A stretch of 64,000 bases of DNA from Fragilariopsis cylindrus CCMP1102. Lineage: Eukaryota > Bacillariophyta > Bacillariophyceae > Bacillariales > Bacillariaceae. Shown in pieces: positions 10,291-20,800 of this stretch; position 1 is the first letter of the stretch; the number at the start of each line of letters is the position of its first letter. The translations under genes and the position numbers were made by a program. The DNA is taken from NCBI GenBank assembly GCA_900095095.1, contig FMBT01000482.1:1-64000 (forward strand), given 5' to 3'. The notes beneath the pieces are model-generated. The model searched no databases. It saw only the letters and a program-made list of their open reading frames with translations, and was not told where the DNA came from.

Positions 10291-11723
10291 GGCTCGTTGT
10301 CATCATAGATGTCATCCACATCTTGTAGTTGTGCAAAGCTTGCTCCAAAGAAACGATCGTTATCAGCCTCTTTGGTGGCTTCAGCAATGACTGTCGCCAT
10401 AACTGATGCATTGAATTCAACTGGACTGATGACATCCGGTGGCAGTTCTTCAATTGTTAGTTCTTGTTCTGGATCAGATAAGTTTTCTTCAGCCTCCTCT
10501 TGAATAGATGACACTGGATCCGGTACGGATGATGCTTCGTGATATGACACGACAGCATCTTCAGTAGGTGCATTCTTTGCTGGTCCAGCAAAGGTTGATA
10601 GCAACGCTAGCGCGTCGTTGATTGTATTGGGGTAACAATCGCCTTTAGCAGTAGAGTAAGTGGTCATTAAATGAGCTTTAAGATTCTTATTTAATGAATT
10701 CTTCACAATCAGTCGAGCGACAATTCGCTCTTCAACAAGTTTATCATATGGTGCTTGATCTTCCGGTGTAAGCTTGAGATAAGCATCGAGAGTGACGGGT
10801 GTCGGAAGAGTTGATTGTAGTACCTTGTCAAACGAAGCTTGTCCAAATGCGAACTTTCCACATGTGAATATAGCTGATTTGTATCGATCTTGTACTTGTT
10901 TTGAGAATGTGGAGTCATCTACATTAGCTGCCTGTTTGAAAGCAATTGCAGCATGTAAGGTGTGGAGGTTTTGGAATTCTTGATCGACTTTAACAATGCC
11001 ATTGGTTTGTGCGCATACTGAACGAAGGATTTGTAAGAATCCTATTAAATCTTTTTCAGTTTCCACAAGAGCCATTCTCTTGTCGGCGCGACAGTAGGTG
11101 ATGATAACATCCTCTACATTCCCAATCGCTGTACGATAGTATGCTTTGGAGAACCTGTCATAGTTATTCCAGTTGGCCTTTTGTATCTTTACATCGATGA
11201 AGTAGTTTGAATCCGTACTTTCCTTGAGGATAGGATCGAAACAGACTAGTCGTTTCTCTCCAGTTGGTGTAGTAGTATCTGCACCCGTAGCATCTTTTTT
11301 GTAGATGGTAACGACGTTCGAATGTTGCAAAGGGTCCGGTTTTGATGTAACAAAATCAGATTCCACTTTAGCAACCAAATCAAGGATAACTGAATCAAGC
11401 CCATAGGCTTTGTCAGCAGCTGCCGATCCTGCCAACGTGTTCTGGTATGTTCGATATTGTCCCAGTAGATTGCCATTAGCTAATGCAATGACAGTTCCTT
11501 TCATAGGATTGGTACCAGAGGCTAAGCCTTCAAACTTGGATTTCGCAACTTGTTGTTTCTTCTTGTTTGAGGCATTCGATGGATGATTTTTCTTCTTTTG
11601 GTTTGCTGTGTTCTTTGCAGCTGCAGCAGCAGCCTTCGCTTCCTTCTCTTTGGCAGAGAGGGCATTACCGGCGCCACCAGTTGTACTGGTGGTGTCAGCA
11701 GGTTTATTGTCGGTGACAGCCAT
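10086..11723 (-). CDS. gag: Gag-like protein of the copia element, apparent frameshift near its 3' end
   Basis: A frame of 545 residues that starts 105 bases inside the 5' LTR. The N-terminus is Ala/Lys-rich low complexity (KEKEAKAAAAAAKNTANQ), followed by a largely helical body (residues about 65-370) consistent with a capsid-like Gag, then an acidic tail. From about residue 480 (near 10290) the frame becomes implausible (repeated LTVTLTLT), while the neighbouring frame reads as an acidic, Asp/Ser-rich tail. A single-base indel there is therefore likely, and the last 65 or so residues of this frame are probably an artefact of the shift. Gag packages the element's RNA. The assignment rests on position and composition, not on a recognised motif. 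Confidence 0.7.
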   Translation of the reverse strand: MAVTDNKPADTTSTTGGAGNALSAKEKEAKAAAAAAKNTANQKKKNHPSNASNKKKQQVAKSKFEGLASGTNPMKGTVIALANGNLLGQYRTYQNTLAGSAAADKAYGLDSVILDLVAKVESDFVTSKPDPLQHSNVVTIYKKDATGADTTTPTGEKRLVCFDPILKESTDSNYFIDVKIQKANWNNYDRFSKAYYRTAIGNVEDVIITYCRADKRMALVETEKDLIGFLQILRSVCAQTNGIVKVDQEFQNLHTLHAAIAFKQAANVDDSTFSKQVQDRYKSAIFTCGKFAFGQASFDKVLQSTLPTPVTLDAYLKLTPEDQAPYDKLVEERIVARLIVKNSLNKNLKAHLMTTYSTAKGDCYPNTINDALALLSTFAGPAKNAPTEDAVVSYHEASSVPDPVSSIQEEAEENLSDPEQELTIEELPPDVISPVEFNASVMATVIAEATKEADNDRFFGASFAQLQDVDDIYDDNEPDFVTWPMSLNVQEIRLILTVTLTLTMQATDMVIQVTGTLMNGIVNSMRTVTVLRLENPHNHQQGAWL

Positions 11724-11827
11724 TCTTACAAGGTGATAGTAATTGGAATACTAATAGGTATATCTTGTAAGGTGGTTGTTGTTGATTCGATTAATCTAAT
11801 CAATGACTGTGATTATTTATTATAGAA

Positions 11828-12208
11828 TGTTCAAATACAGAAATCGCAACGCCGTGGATATTGGTATGTTGCTTATTACGTAATGCTTGAAGATACTAGG
11901 ATGATATATAGGTTTGAATACTATGTATGGCTAGCTTATTAACTTGTTGTTATTATTTACCTATTGCATAAGGTCTATAATAAATAATGACCAACATTGA
12001 TTGACATCCGAGGTGCCGATGGAGGTGCTTACATTAACGCAATGTAAGTACGACACATCTCTTCTCTTCAATTATCAACCACACGATAATGCGCAGCATA
12101 TATATATTTATTGTGAGGAAACAACATGCACAAGTGTCACGACGTTCATGACATAAAATGACTGTTGTGAAAACCTCACGGGACCCATAAATAATTGAAT
12201 CCCCAACA
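11828..12208 (-). repeat. 5' LTR of the copia element
   Basis: 381 bp, identical to 4411-4791 except C instead of G at the fifth base (TGTTC), so the outer inverted repeat is imperfect at this end. In the coding direction it precedes gag and should carry the element's promoter. The following bases in that direction (TTCTATAATAAATAATC) do not start with the TGG expected for priming by a tRNA 3' end. Confidence 0.95.
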
Positions 12209-12213
12209 CTGTA

Positions 12214-14276
12214 GTCCGAAATCCGACCTTTCTAGTGAAAACACTAGTTGAGAACTCTCAACATTCCATTATTTGAGAAACATCTGTCACAAGCACTGGA
12301 AGAATTTCGCAAATGACAGGAATGCAACCAGTAATAGTAAGATTGGACTGACATCTACGCAATTTATAGTAATTCTCACTGTAAAAAGTAGATCCATCGC
12401 TTTGAAAAATAAATCCATCAATTCTTTGTTTGACTACAACAACAAAAGCCTTTCAAATCGGGAATGCCAAGGTATTGAGGTGCTTGCTCATATTCTTGTT
12501 GTTGTAGCTTGGACACCAAATATTTAGTTCTTGACCCATGCCAGATAGGGAGTTTGCTCCTTCATCAACAATAAGTCCACAGAGGTGCTTACAAAAAAAT
12601 CTTAGTGGAGTCATGTATGCTCCTCTCTTTTGGGTTGTAAGCAAGTTTAAATTCATTAATCTTCTAGCTTTGTTTGAATATCTGTAGATGTGTGATGAAT
12701 TTGACTTTCCCAGTTCAATTTGGTAGCCCATCATTCCAATTTGCTGCTGCAGTGCAGCATCATCATCAGCAGTAGCTGTTCCCGCTGCTGCTCCAGCTTT
12801 TGCAATGCTAATTGTTCTAGATGTGCTAGCTGATCCATTATTTCCTATCTTATTTGCTCACTTATTCCATTGGTAGTAGTAGAAGCAGCGGCGGCCAGTG
12901 ATATCAAACAAGGATTGACTATCGTTGGATGATAGTAAGATCAATTGTATTGTTGTTGCTATGATGTAGGATTGGTTACAAAGTTCTTGGTACAAAAGGA
13001 GCTTAGTGTTCTTCTGTACTTGTCACTTGCAATTCACTGGAAACAGTTTTGTTTCCCTAGCTACAGGTGGTCTTTAACTTCCTCAATCTACTGAAGTAAC
13101 TGCAAAGAAATGAGGAATCATTTTGACAGTGATGATGCCAGGGACAAAAAAAGATCATTCTGTTCGTATTAACTAGTAACTCACCTTTTTAAATTTAGTG
13201 TGCTGTACTACTACTATTACTATTAGCTGTACATTGTATCTTCTACATGATGCATTCTACCAGTATGGTGGGCTTTACTATTGTTCTATTGCTATTACTG
13301 TGACTATCTATTTCATCATTATATCTATGTAAAGGTAATAATTGTAGACGTAAGACATGTGTCACTTTGGAATGACCGACCAAGGATAGACCATACAAGT
13401 AGATATAGCCAATCATAGAGAGCAATTAAGCTCACACTCCTAATGAACACTATTTACATACATTAATAGCTTAGAAGTCTTCAGTCTGGTGAACTTAGTT
13501 AGCTAGGCACAACATTTACAGGTTATGAGAACATTTATCTTTTATCACTGTTAAAAGATGGTATAATAAAGTTTAAACAATGTTGTGGCATGGACGGATA
13601 TGTTATTAGTAATAGTAAAATATCAGTATCATCGTTATTTGTATTATAGTTCTGTATTTCGCTTCTTCGCTGTATGTTGTGATTGCTGTATGAATGTGTG
13701 CCGTATTTTGTATGTTGTGACCGTATGTATTGTGCTTTTTGAGTCTTTTTATGATGTGCGCTTTTAAGTTCTTACGAAACAAAGAAAAAAATAGAATATT
13801 TTCTTGCGTCTTCAATGCAATAAGCCTAGTACGGTAATTAAGAGTTCTTAAAAATCAAAAATATTATTTTTAATTATGGAATTGACAAATAACGACTTAG
13901 AAGTGTCACCGTCGCGTTTACCGTTAAGCTTCTTCTTTTTAATTGGATCATCTAAAGCACACGAGATTTGCACGCACCGAAGAACAATCTAAAATATTTT
14001 CGATACAGTACAATGTACAGTAACTTCAGTTAGTAGTACAAACCAATACACACATTAAACTTGTTACAGTGGCACGGTATATCACCTGCTGATACGGTAT
14101 CAGCACAATATCCCGATTGAAAATCGTTTCCAAAACATTGTTTTACCGTTTTGAAAGCACTTACAGTAACGTTAGTGTACTAGCCTCTGCGTATAACTGA
14201 AAGTTCTGAGGGAAATAGACCTAGAGCACGTGCAGAATTGATTCATTCACATTGGCATCAATCTTTCTGAGACAAG
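12214..14276. other. 2-kb region without a convincing gene
   Basis: AT-rich sequence right of the retrotransposon. On the minus strand a frame of about 135 codons is open from about 12860 to 12453; it includes IYRYSNKARRLMNLNLL and FFCKHLCGLIVDEGANS. An overlapping 35-codon frame starts at 12838 and is Leu/Gln-rich (MDQLAHLEQLALQKLEQQRE). Neither matches a family I recognise, and they may be remains of another mobile element. Nothing else stands out up to the HMG-box gene. The last few hundred bases presumably include its promoter. Confidence 0.35.
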
Positions 14277-15767
14277 ATGATGAAGACTGGTCTGAATAGC
14301 GACGAAATTTCGTCGCCTATGAATAATACCAGAGATAATAATGAGAGGAGTAATACCCCTACAATAGATTTTGATGACTGGCCAGAAGATCCCTTCACTA
14401 CTCTCGCGAAAGAAAGTGACGTCTTTGCATCGTTTGCAACGGAAGAGAAGGAAGAGAAAACGACCAACGCTGTAAATAACTCAAATCCTATTTCCAATTC
14501 GAATAGCAACCATCCAGCTTCATCTACATTTCCTTTTGTTCCTCATGCCTTATTATCCGCTTCATCAATAATTTCGGAAAAAAATTCTAGCATGAACAAT
14601 GAAAAAAACGTTATTAATGCCGTTAATGATACTTCCACTTCAGCAGGAAGTCGGAAAAGGAGCCATTGTCAACAATCGCAACAGCAAAACCAAACATCAA
14701 ATTCTAGTAATTCGAACAAGAGTGCTAGCACATCTAGTACGAAGAAGAAATCGGACTATATACCCATCTCAAGAAGAAAGAAGAAACCTAAAGGTATGCC
14801 CAAGAGACCATTAAGTGCATACAATCTATACTTTCAAGCACAACGAACAACGATACTCGCAGTCCAAAATGCTGGGAATGGACCAAGAATTGGATTTGAA
14901 GGTTTGGGAAAAATTATTGGGAAAAAATGGCGGGATCTGAGTAGTATCGACAAAAGGGAGTATGATAAATTAGCAGAGAAAGATAGTGAACGGTATCGTA
15001 AGGAAATGGATACGTACCATGAAATGAAAGCTAAGCGTTATGAAGAGGAAGAAAAACGAGCCGTATCGGAAAGTAAGGCTTTATCTAACGTATGTGCTAC
15101 TTCTGCAAGGGACGTATCATCTATAGGTCAAGCTTCATCTTTCGGTGGTGTGAACTATAATACAAAACAGCAAATGCAAGGAGGTTCAATCAAGGTTATT
15201 CCTGTTGGAGATGGATTTGTGAATTCACATCTATCGTTTCCGCCTGGGTTACAACCTGGAAATATATCTTACCGTCCAGTGAGTATGGCTCGAGTAGAGC
15301 ATCAGCAGCAGCCACCCTCTCCTCGCTATGCTTCACAGCATCAACAACAACAACAACAACAACAGAACAATGTGATGGATATAAATCGAGGCCCATCTCC
15401 GTCTCAGCATTTTACACAACATATGGTAGATCGATCCGCCGAACCTACCTCATACAACAATGATGTTGGTCCAGGTCACGGTCCCAGTTCGGCCACTTCA
15501 TCTGCAGCAGCACCTCGTAATAATAATTGCCAAATGCCACCGGGCATGGAAGTCGTTCTATCGGACCGGAACGGTGTCGATCGCAAGTACCGCGTACAGT
15601 ATACATGTTATTCCATGACAAGAGAAAACGCAAACAAGTACATCGATAGTCTCACAGGAAACCAGCCCCAACAACAATCGTCTGCTGCTGCTCGACAAAT
15701 GCCGATGATGCCACCGCCGGCAGCAACAGGCCCGCCGAATGGAGGGTATGCTGATTGGGGTCCTTGA
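14277..15767 (+). CDS. HMG-box DNA-binding protein, Gln/Asn-rich
   Basis: A single exon of 496 residues. The N-terminus is acidic with Asn/Ser runs (residues 1-150). A basic patch SRRKKKPKGMPKRPL leads into one HMG box at about 176-248, seen as PKRPLSAYNLYFQAQRTT, GFEGLGKIIGKKWRDLS and REYDKLAEKDSERYRKEM. The C-terminus contains polyglutamine (near residue 355) and Pro-rich stretches. HMG boxes bend DNA by minor-groove contact. The box sequence resembles sequence-tolerant chromatin HMG proteins and other diatom HMG factors rather than a specific SOX/TCF type, but that is an inference. The first ATG of a doublet is taken as start. The basic cluster before the box can serve as a nuclear localisation signal. 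Confidence 0.88.
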   Translation: MMKTGLNSDEISSPMNNTRDNNERSNTPTIDFDDWPEDPFTTLAKESDVFASFATEEKEEKTTNAVNNSNPISNSNSNHPASSTFPFVPHALLSASSIISEKNSSMNNEKNVINAVNDTSTSAGSRKRSHCQQSQQQNQTSNSSNSNKSASTSSTKKKSDYIPISRRKKKPKGMPKRPLSAYNLYFQAQRTTILAVQNAGNGPRIGFEGLGKIIGKKWRDLSSIDKREYDKLAEKDSERYRKEMDTYHEMKAKRYEEEEKRAVSESKALSNVCATSARDVSSIGQASSFGGVNYNTKQQMQGGSIKVIPVGDGFVNSHLSFPPGLQPGNISYRPVSMARVEHQQQPPSPRYASQHQQQQQQQQNNVMDINRGPSPSQHFTQHMVDRSAEPTSYNNDVGPGHGPSSATSSAAAPRNNNCQMPPGMEVVLSDRNGVDRKYRVQYTCYSMTRENANKYIDSLTGNQPQQQSSAAARQMPMMPPPAATGPPNGGYADWGP

Positions 15768-16646
15768 TTGATACATTATACATTATACATCATAATTCTT
15801 ATTTACCTCCTGTATTCTATATCGAAAAGAAAGTTTTCGTTTCTTTTTCGTTCACATGAAGCATGCCATTCGACGTATCTCACCTTATTATGTAAGTATG
15901 GAAACTCCTACTGATTAAAATATCTAAAAAGGTTGAATGACAATAGTAAACTGTTTGAACAAACCAAGTATAGATTAAGATAAATCGGAGGAGAACACCG
16001 TTTTCATTTTTTATATTTCATATATATTTATTTCAACAGCATCAGTATTTAACAAAAAACTTTAATCTACAACTATTGATGTGCACTACTGTAGATATAT
16101 ATATATACTACATCAGAAAAATACGTCCTGTTCTCGGATATTAGAAACCCCACTATTAACAATTGGGCATTACCATAATGAAGTAACAGTTACCACCTAG
16201 AATTTTAATAGAAAAAAACAGCGCAGTACAGTATGCGCTCGATAAGAAATACACATTTAAGAAATACACGCTTTATAAGAAATACACCAGATCGGTTTTC
16301 GCGGGATAGCCCGTGTAGTGATCGATGGGTCGTACCGAAAATCATAAGAAACACACTCTCTATAAGAAACACACCAAGTCAGTAAATTAAGAGTGTATTT
16401 CTTATCGAGCGCATACTGTATCTTGAGAAACCTCCCGCTCGTGTTGATTGCGCGCGCTATTCCAACAACTTGAAACTAATAGATTTCACTCACATTTCAT
16501 GTATCTCTTTAATTAACCAATCGCCGCATTTCTCAAAAAGCATGTACTGTACATACGAAATTGAAGATTAAAGACAGCACAGGAATTAGGACAACGACGC
16601 ATTTGACGAAAGGGATATAAATAAAAACTGAAGCAAATCAAAAAAG
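15768..16646. other. Intergenic region carrying a MITE
   Basis: Between the HMG-box stop and the NDK-like start. It holds a short TA repeat near 16097-16108 and the 190-bp inverted-repeat element listed separately. The remaining 228 bases before the NDK-like ATG should include its promoter. Confidence 0.5.
16229..16418. mobile_element. Pogo/mariner-like MITE with TA target duplication
   Basis: A 190-bp non-coding element with perfect 26-bp terminal inverted repeats beginning CAGTATGCGCTCGATAAG and ending with AAATACAC, flanked on both sides by TA (16227-16228 and 16419-16420). TA duplication and CAGT termini are hallmarks of Tc1/mariner elements, particularly pogo/Tigger. Inside are several more copies of a TAAGAAAYACAC motif in the left-to-right direction (around 16258, 16273, 16345 and 16363). 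These may be repeated transposase binding sites. It has no open frame and would depend on a transposase supplied elsewhere. It sits 228 bases upstream of the NDK-like start codon. Confidence 0.88.
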
Positions 16647-17805
16647 ATGGATCTTCCTTCGGTACGACGTTTTTGTAAGGTTGCCTCTTGTTTCCTACTT
16701 CTCTCTGTCTTAATTATTATGACAACGATTATTGGCCGTACGGAAGCGACTGAAACTACTTGTCCAGCTACAACAAAAAATTCCGCCTTTGTCTTTATCA
16801 AGCCACATGCCAATACGGAAGGAGTTCGTGACTTGGTAATGGAAAAATTGAAAAGTTCCGGTATCAATATTCTAAAGGTGGTGGATATTGGTGGGGAAGA
16901 AATTGATCAAAAGAACCTGATAGATCAACACTACTATTCGATCGCTTCAAAAGCTACCATATTGCCGGCCAACAAGATTCCTGTTCCAGTAGAGAAATTC
17001 GAAAAAAACTTCGGAGAATCGTGGACTGACGTTCTGAAAGATGGTCGGGCGGTAAACGCACTGGAAGCGTGCAAACGTTTTGAATGCAGTCCCGACGAAT
17101 TGAATAAGGCATGGAACGGTGTGAGCGATTCGACTGTCAAGCTTGGTGGAGGGTTCTATTGTGGTACGTACATAACATAACATAACTACCGTAGTTTGCG
17201 AACGCTCTTGACATTTGAGCATTCAACGACGGTGCGCCTCATAATTCTCTCTCCCTTCCTTCCCCAATACCCAATAACCCAAAGCAAAAATGTCAGTCAA
17301 TGGAAAACCTGAACTCTACGTCTTTAATGCATTTTTCATGACAATGCGATCTAAGTACGTCGGAAAAGATAAGGAAATTCGTTGTTATGAAGTAGAATGG
17401 GATCCAACTGAACTTTCCTGGTCGTCATTCAGGAATGATATATTGGGACCAACCGATCCCAACGAAGCACCGCCAAATTCTATTCGTAAAACGATATTGA
17501 ATCAATACAAAAAGCTAGGTCTATCTTCTATACCAGATAGATCAGATAATGGCGTTCACGCTTCGGCCTCTCCTTTCGAAGCACTAGCTGAAAAGATGAA
17601 CTGGTTAAGTCTTGACTTAGAATCAGATGGACTTGGAAAAGCACTTGTCGACGCTGGGATAAGTAAATCTAGAATACACGAATGGTCTCGTGACCCTCAA
17701 ATTAATCTTTCGGATTCTGCTACTGGTAGTGTATTCGACGCACTCGAAGATCTAGATATTGATGAATGCATACAAAAACTAATCGAATTCAATAAATTGA
17801 ATTAG
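16647..17805 (+). CDS. Secreted or endomembrane NDK-like protein, catalytic motif not seen (2 exons)
   Basis: Exon 1 is 16647-17163 and exon 2 is 17297-17805, joined in phase 1 (GTACGT donor, GTCAG acceptor), giving about 341 residues. The N-terminus is a signal peptide (CFLLLSVLIIMTTIIG). Residues about 48-110 resemble the nucleoside diphosphate kinase fold (SAFVFIKPHANTEGVRDLVM), but the catalytic NxxHGSD motif is not seen. The second half, with YVFNAFFMTMRSKYVGKDK, GPTDPNEAPPNSIRK and DNGVHASASPFEALAEKMNW, matches a family widespread in microalgae and annotated only as NDK-like. The function is unknown, and a nucleotide- or phosphate-binding non-enzyme is an inference. An alternative acceptor at 17284 would keep frame and add four residues. 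It ends 31 bases from the convergent URB2 gene. Confidence 0.75.
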
Positions 17806-17836
17806 GTTAAAAGTTAAAACTACTAGTTATTTATTA

Positions 17837-20800
17837 CTATTGCCCGTGATAGACGTGAATTTTTTTGTATCCTTCATGGAGAGACCTGAGAAGGGCCCTA
17901 CCCATTTCATCCAGCATTGAATTTAGTTGCATAGTTTCATGATCTTGAATTGTGTCCAGAAGACAATAGATACCAGGCAAAAGACTTTTCTTGCAGGTTG
18001 CATTCATGGTCCTTTGTAATGCATCTACAAATCTCACAATGAGGCATATTATATGTTTCTTGTAAACTTCCCCGTACGGAAGCAAAAGCTCGCACAATCG
18101 GGAATACTTTTGGCCACAACTAGGCATACTAGCTACGGGCATCGATTCGCGCAAGGCAAATTGTAGCATCGTATTCAAAGAAATGATAAGCGAAGGAACA
18201 CATGAGTGTACTTGCTTTGAAAATCTTTGAAGGAAGAAGGATATGAGAAGGAAACTTGCATCGTAAGCTTTGATGTGGGCCTCTGTTGTTTGTTTTTGTG
18301 CACAGTCTTCGTCGACTCTGATTGTGGAAGTGATACATGCAAGTATAAGAGCAATATCTCTTTCACGGAGTATCATGATATCCTTTCTACTTGCCATGTT
18401 AACAATTAGCGAGGACACTTCTAGAATTGATTCGGATTCAACGTCGACTTGCCTAGCAACTTGCGTCATAACTTGGAGACAATTGCTCATAATGGTGGCT
18501 GAATGTTTCGCGATGACTTCGACTTGGCTTTCATTTGTTACGGAGAGGACAAGCATGTGCAGAATTTTCAATTTACTGGGAGCCTTAACAAGCGTCGAGG
18601 TGAGCTTGTCTAGAAATTTGTCAAATTCGTTCGGCTCCATATCCCTTGCCAACACACACAAAGGAGTTAAGAAAACATCATATCCCTCCAAATTGGCAAC
18701 AAGCAACTCATGTGTGAGTTCTTGAGTAACGCTTCCCGAGGGCTTAGTCATCGCATAGCAACCAATCAGATAGGAAATAGATCGCATTTCGAACTCGTCG
18801 ACATCTCGAGTCGAAAGATCTCTCAGCTTGACCACAATCTTGGTTTCTATAGAGCTCAATGGAATAGTGCGTGCCTCAGAGCACGTTGATGAAAGACGGA
18901 GCGCTTCGGCGATTAAAATCCTTGATTGGTTTCCAAATAATAAATTCGAGTCTTTTGGGGATCCGAAGCAATATTTCTGTGCTTGTATCCAGAGGCGTTT
19001 TTGAATAACACGAAAAAACTCATCAATTACAGCAGTATCAGTATCAGCGTCAATTAATCTGCGAAATTTCTTTAGGAGTATCACAGCGTAGCTTGTGAGC
19101 ACTAAGTAATGAGTTCCACCTTGTGAAACTTCGGCTTTATCTTCATGAAACGTTGAATCCAAAATCTGGACCAACCCCGTTATCATATTTTCCTCATGCG
19201 ACATGCAAATTTCGACTATCGATCCAATAAGCATGTTGCACGAATGAATGCAACGATGCATTATGCCTGAAGAGGGGCTGCGATCAAAACAAATCGACGT
19301 CGTTTTCAGTATTTGCGGCAGCAGTATCATAAGATCCTCACCTTGTTTTTGGAATATTTTCCCGGTAGATTGTGGTGATATGCTTCCTAAAACTCTTGAA
19401 GCTGCGATGCGCAATTCTGATACAAGTTGTGCAGTAGTATCGAGAAAGGAGCTCCCGTTCTTGCTAAGGAGCATACTACAGATCAATTCTATTCTCTGAA
19501 AAGATTCGAATGTTCTTATACCATCATTGCAGTCTTCCCATATGGGAATGCAAACATGATTGATTGTCTTGAGAACTTGCAAGCTCCCCAGTAGGAGCTC
19601 ATTCATTTCAGCAAGATGGTTCGACGCGCAAGTCATTGACACACGACTCTTGTGGACGTTGAGCAGCTCCGTAAATGAGATACTTTCCCAGTCTGGATGT
19701 AGGATTGGACGTGCAATCTCAAAGAGTTGAGGCGATGCACCGTCACACAAGCCTAGAATCTTCTGGATGTTCTCCGCCACGAAAGAAATGACGTTCGTTC
19801 CCAGCCTGTTAGAAACATTCGGAATCTCGTAGAAACTCGTATCGTAAAGCAATGATACAATATGTTCCTTCCTATGACCATCAGATTTACCCACGATCGC
19901 CACAGCTTGAAGTAGCTGGTTTAAAAATGAGTTGATATCGTTTTCACCTGCATACGGTGCCCATATCGAGATGGCTCCTGCTAGAACTACCCATTGGTCC
20001 CTCATTTTCTGTTTGGAATCCGACTCGCGATCGTTCGAATAGCATCCTTGTAGCATAAAACCTACTAGCTCTCGGGCTTCCGACATCTCGCTCGATGTGT
20101 TGTATTGCTCTGCATCCGATGCGTATGCAAGGCGCTGTTTCTCGTAAAATTCTCCGTGTAATTGCTGAATTCTCTGACATGAGAAAAACTTTAACGATTC
20201 AAGTAGATCAAGGTCTTCTTTATAAACGTCCCCAGTCTCGTAGTCAACAGTAGTAATTGCATCTTTCAAGACACGATGAATTGATAGGGGGATATTGAAT
20301 GTGTCAGGATCGGATGGCCCAATTTGTTTGTTGCCGATCCAGAAATCGCATCGATTCTTAAGATGTATCGACCAAGCACACAATATCACTGCATTATTGA
20401 CGTTCCCGTCATCATCTTCTTCCATCAAGCGAGTAATTGGACCACTTATAATCTCTTTACAAATTGGGTAGATTTCATTGGACGAATTGGAATCGACTCG
20501 AACATTCCGAAGAAGTCCTGTCAATAGTTTCGTAATAACAGAACTTGCGAGCAAAGTGACTTGTACAGGAAGTGAATCATCTTTGCTATAATCTGATCGA
20601 CCCACGATAGATTCATTCACGGTGGAGAATATCTGTTTGAGTTGCTGAATCGGACTTTCTTGAATAGCTGTGCCTATTTGCCTCGAGATGTCATCATCAT
20701 CAGCAAATGCCAACATTTGAACAAGTCTATACGACTCTTCTTCGCGTGTTAATACTGAAACAGCATCAAGCAAATTCATATAGAAGTAATCAAGTTGCCG

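Larger units (their letters stand above)
4406..12213 (-). mobile_element. Complete copia-type LTR retrotransposon with 5-bp target-site duplication
   Basis: The element spans 4411-12208 and is flanked by the direct repeat CTGTA (4406-4410 and 12209-12213). Both LTRs are 381 bp and start TGTT and end CAACA on the plus strand. The coding strand is minus, so 11828-12208 is the 5' LTR and 4411-4791 the 3' LTR. The internal region carries a gag-like frame, a broken middle part and a long pol frame in the order protease, integrase, reverse transcriptase, RNase H. That order defines Ty1/copia (Pseudoviridae-like) elements. The degenerate integrase and Gag motifs resemble diatom CoDi lineages. No TGG-type primer binding site is visible just inside the 5' LTR, and the polypurine tract is weak. 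LTR near-identity implies a recent insertion. Confidence 0.95.

Noticed and set aside
12453-12860. Minus-strand frame of about 135 codons and an overlapping Leu/Gln-rich 35-codon frame at 12838
   Set aside because: Two overlapping frames compete, neither matches a family, and the region is repeat-like; kept only as a note on the intergenic region.
17290-17805. A separate gene starting ATG at 17290
   Set aside because: The upstream exon continues the same family in frame through a GT-AG intron; the ATG overlaps the acceptor.
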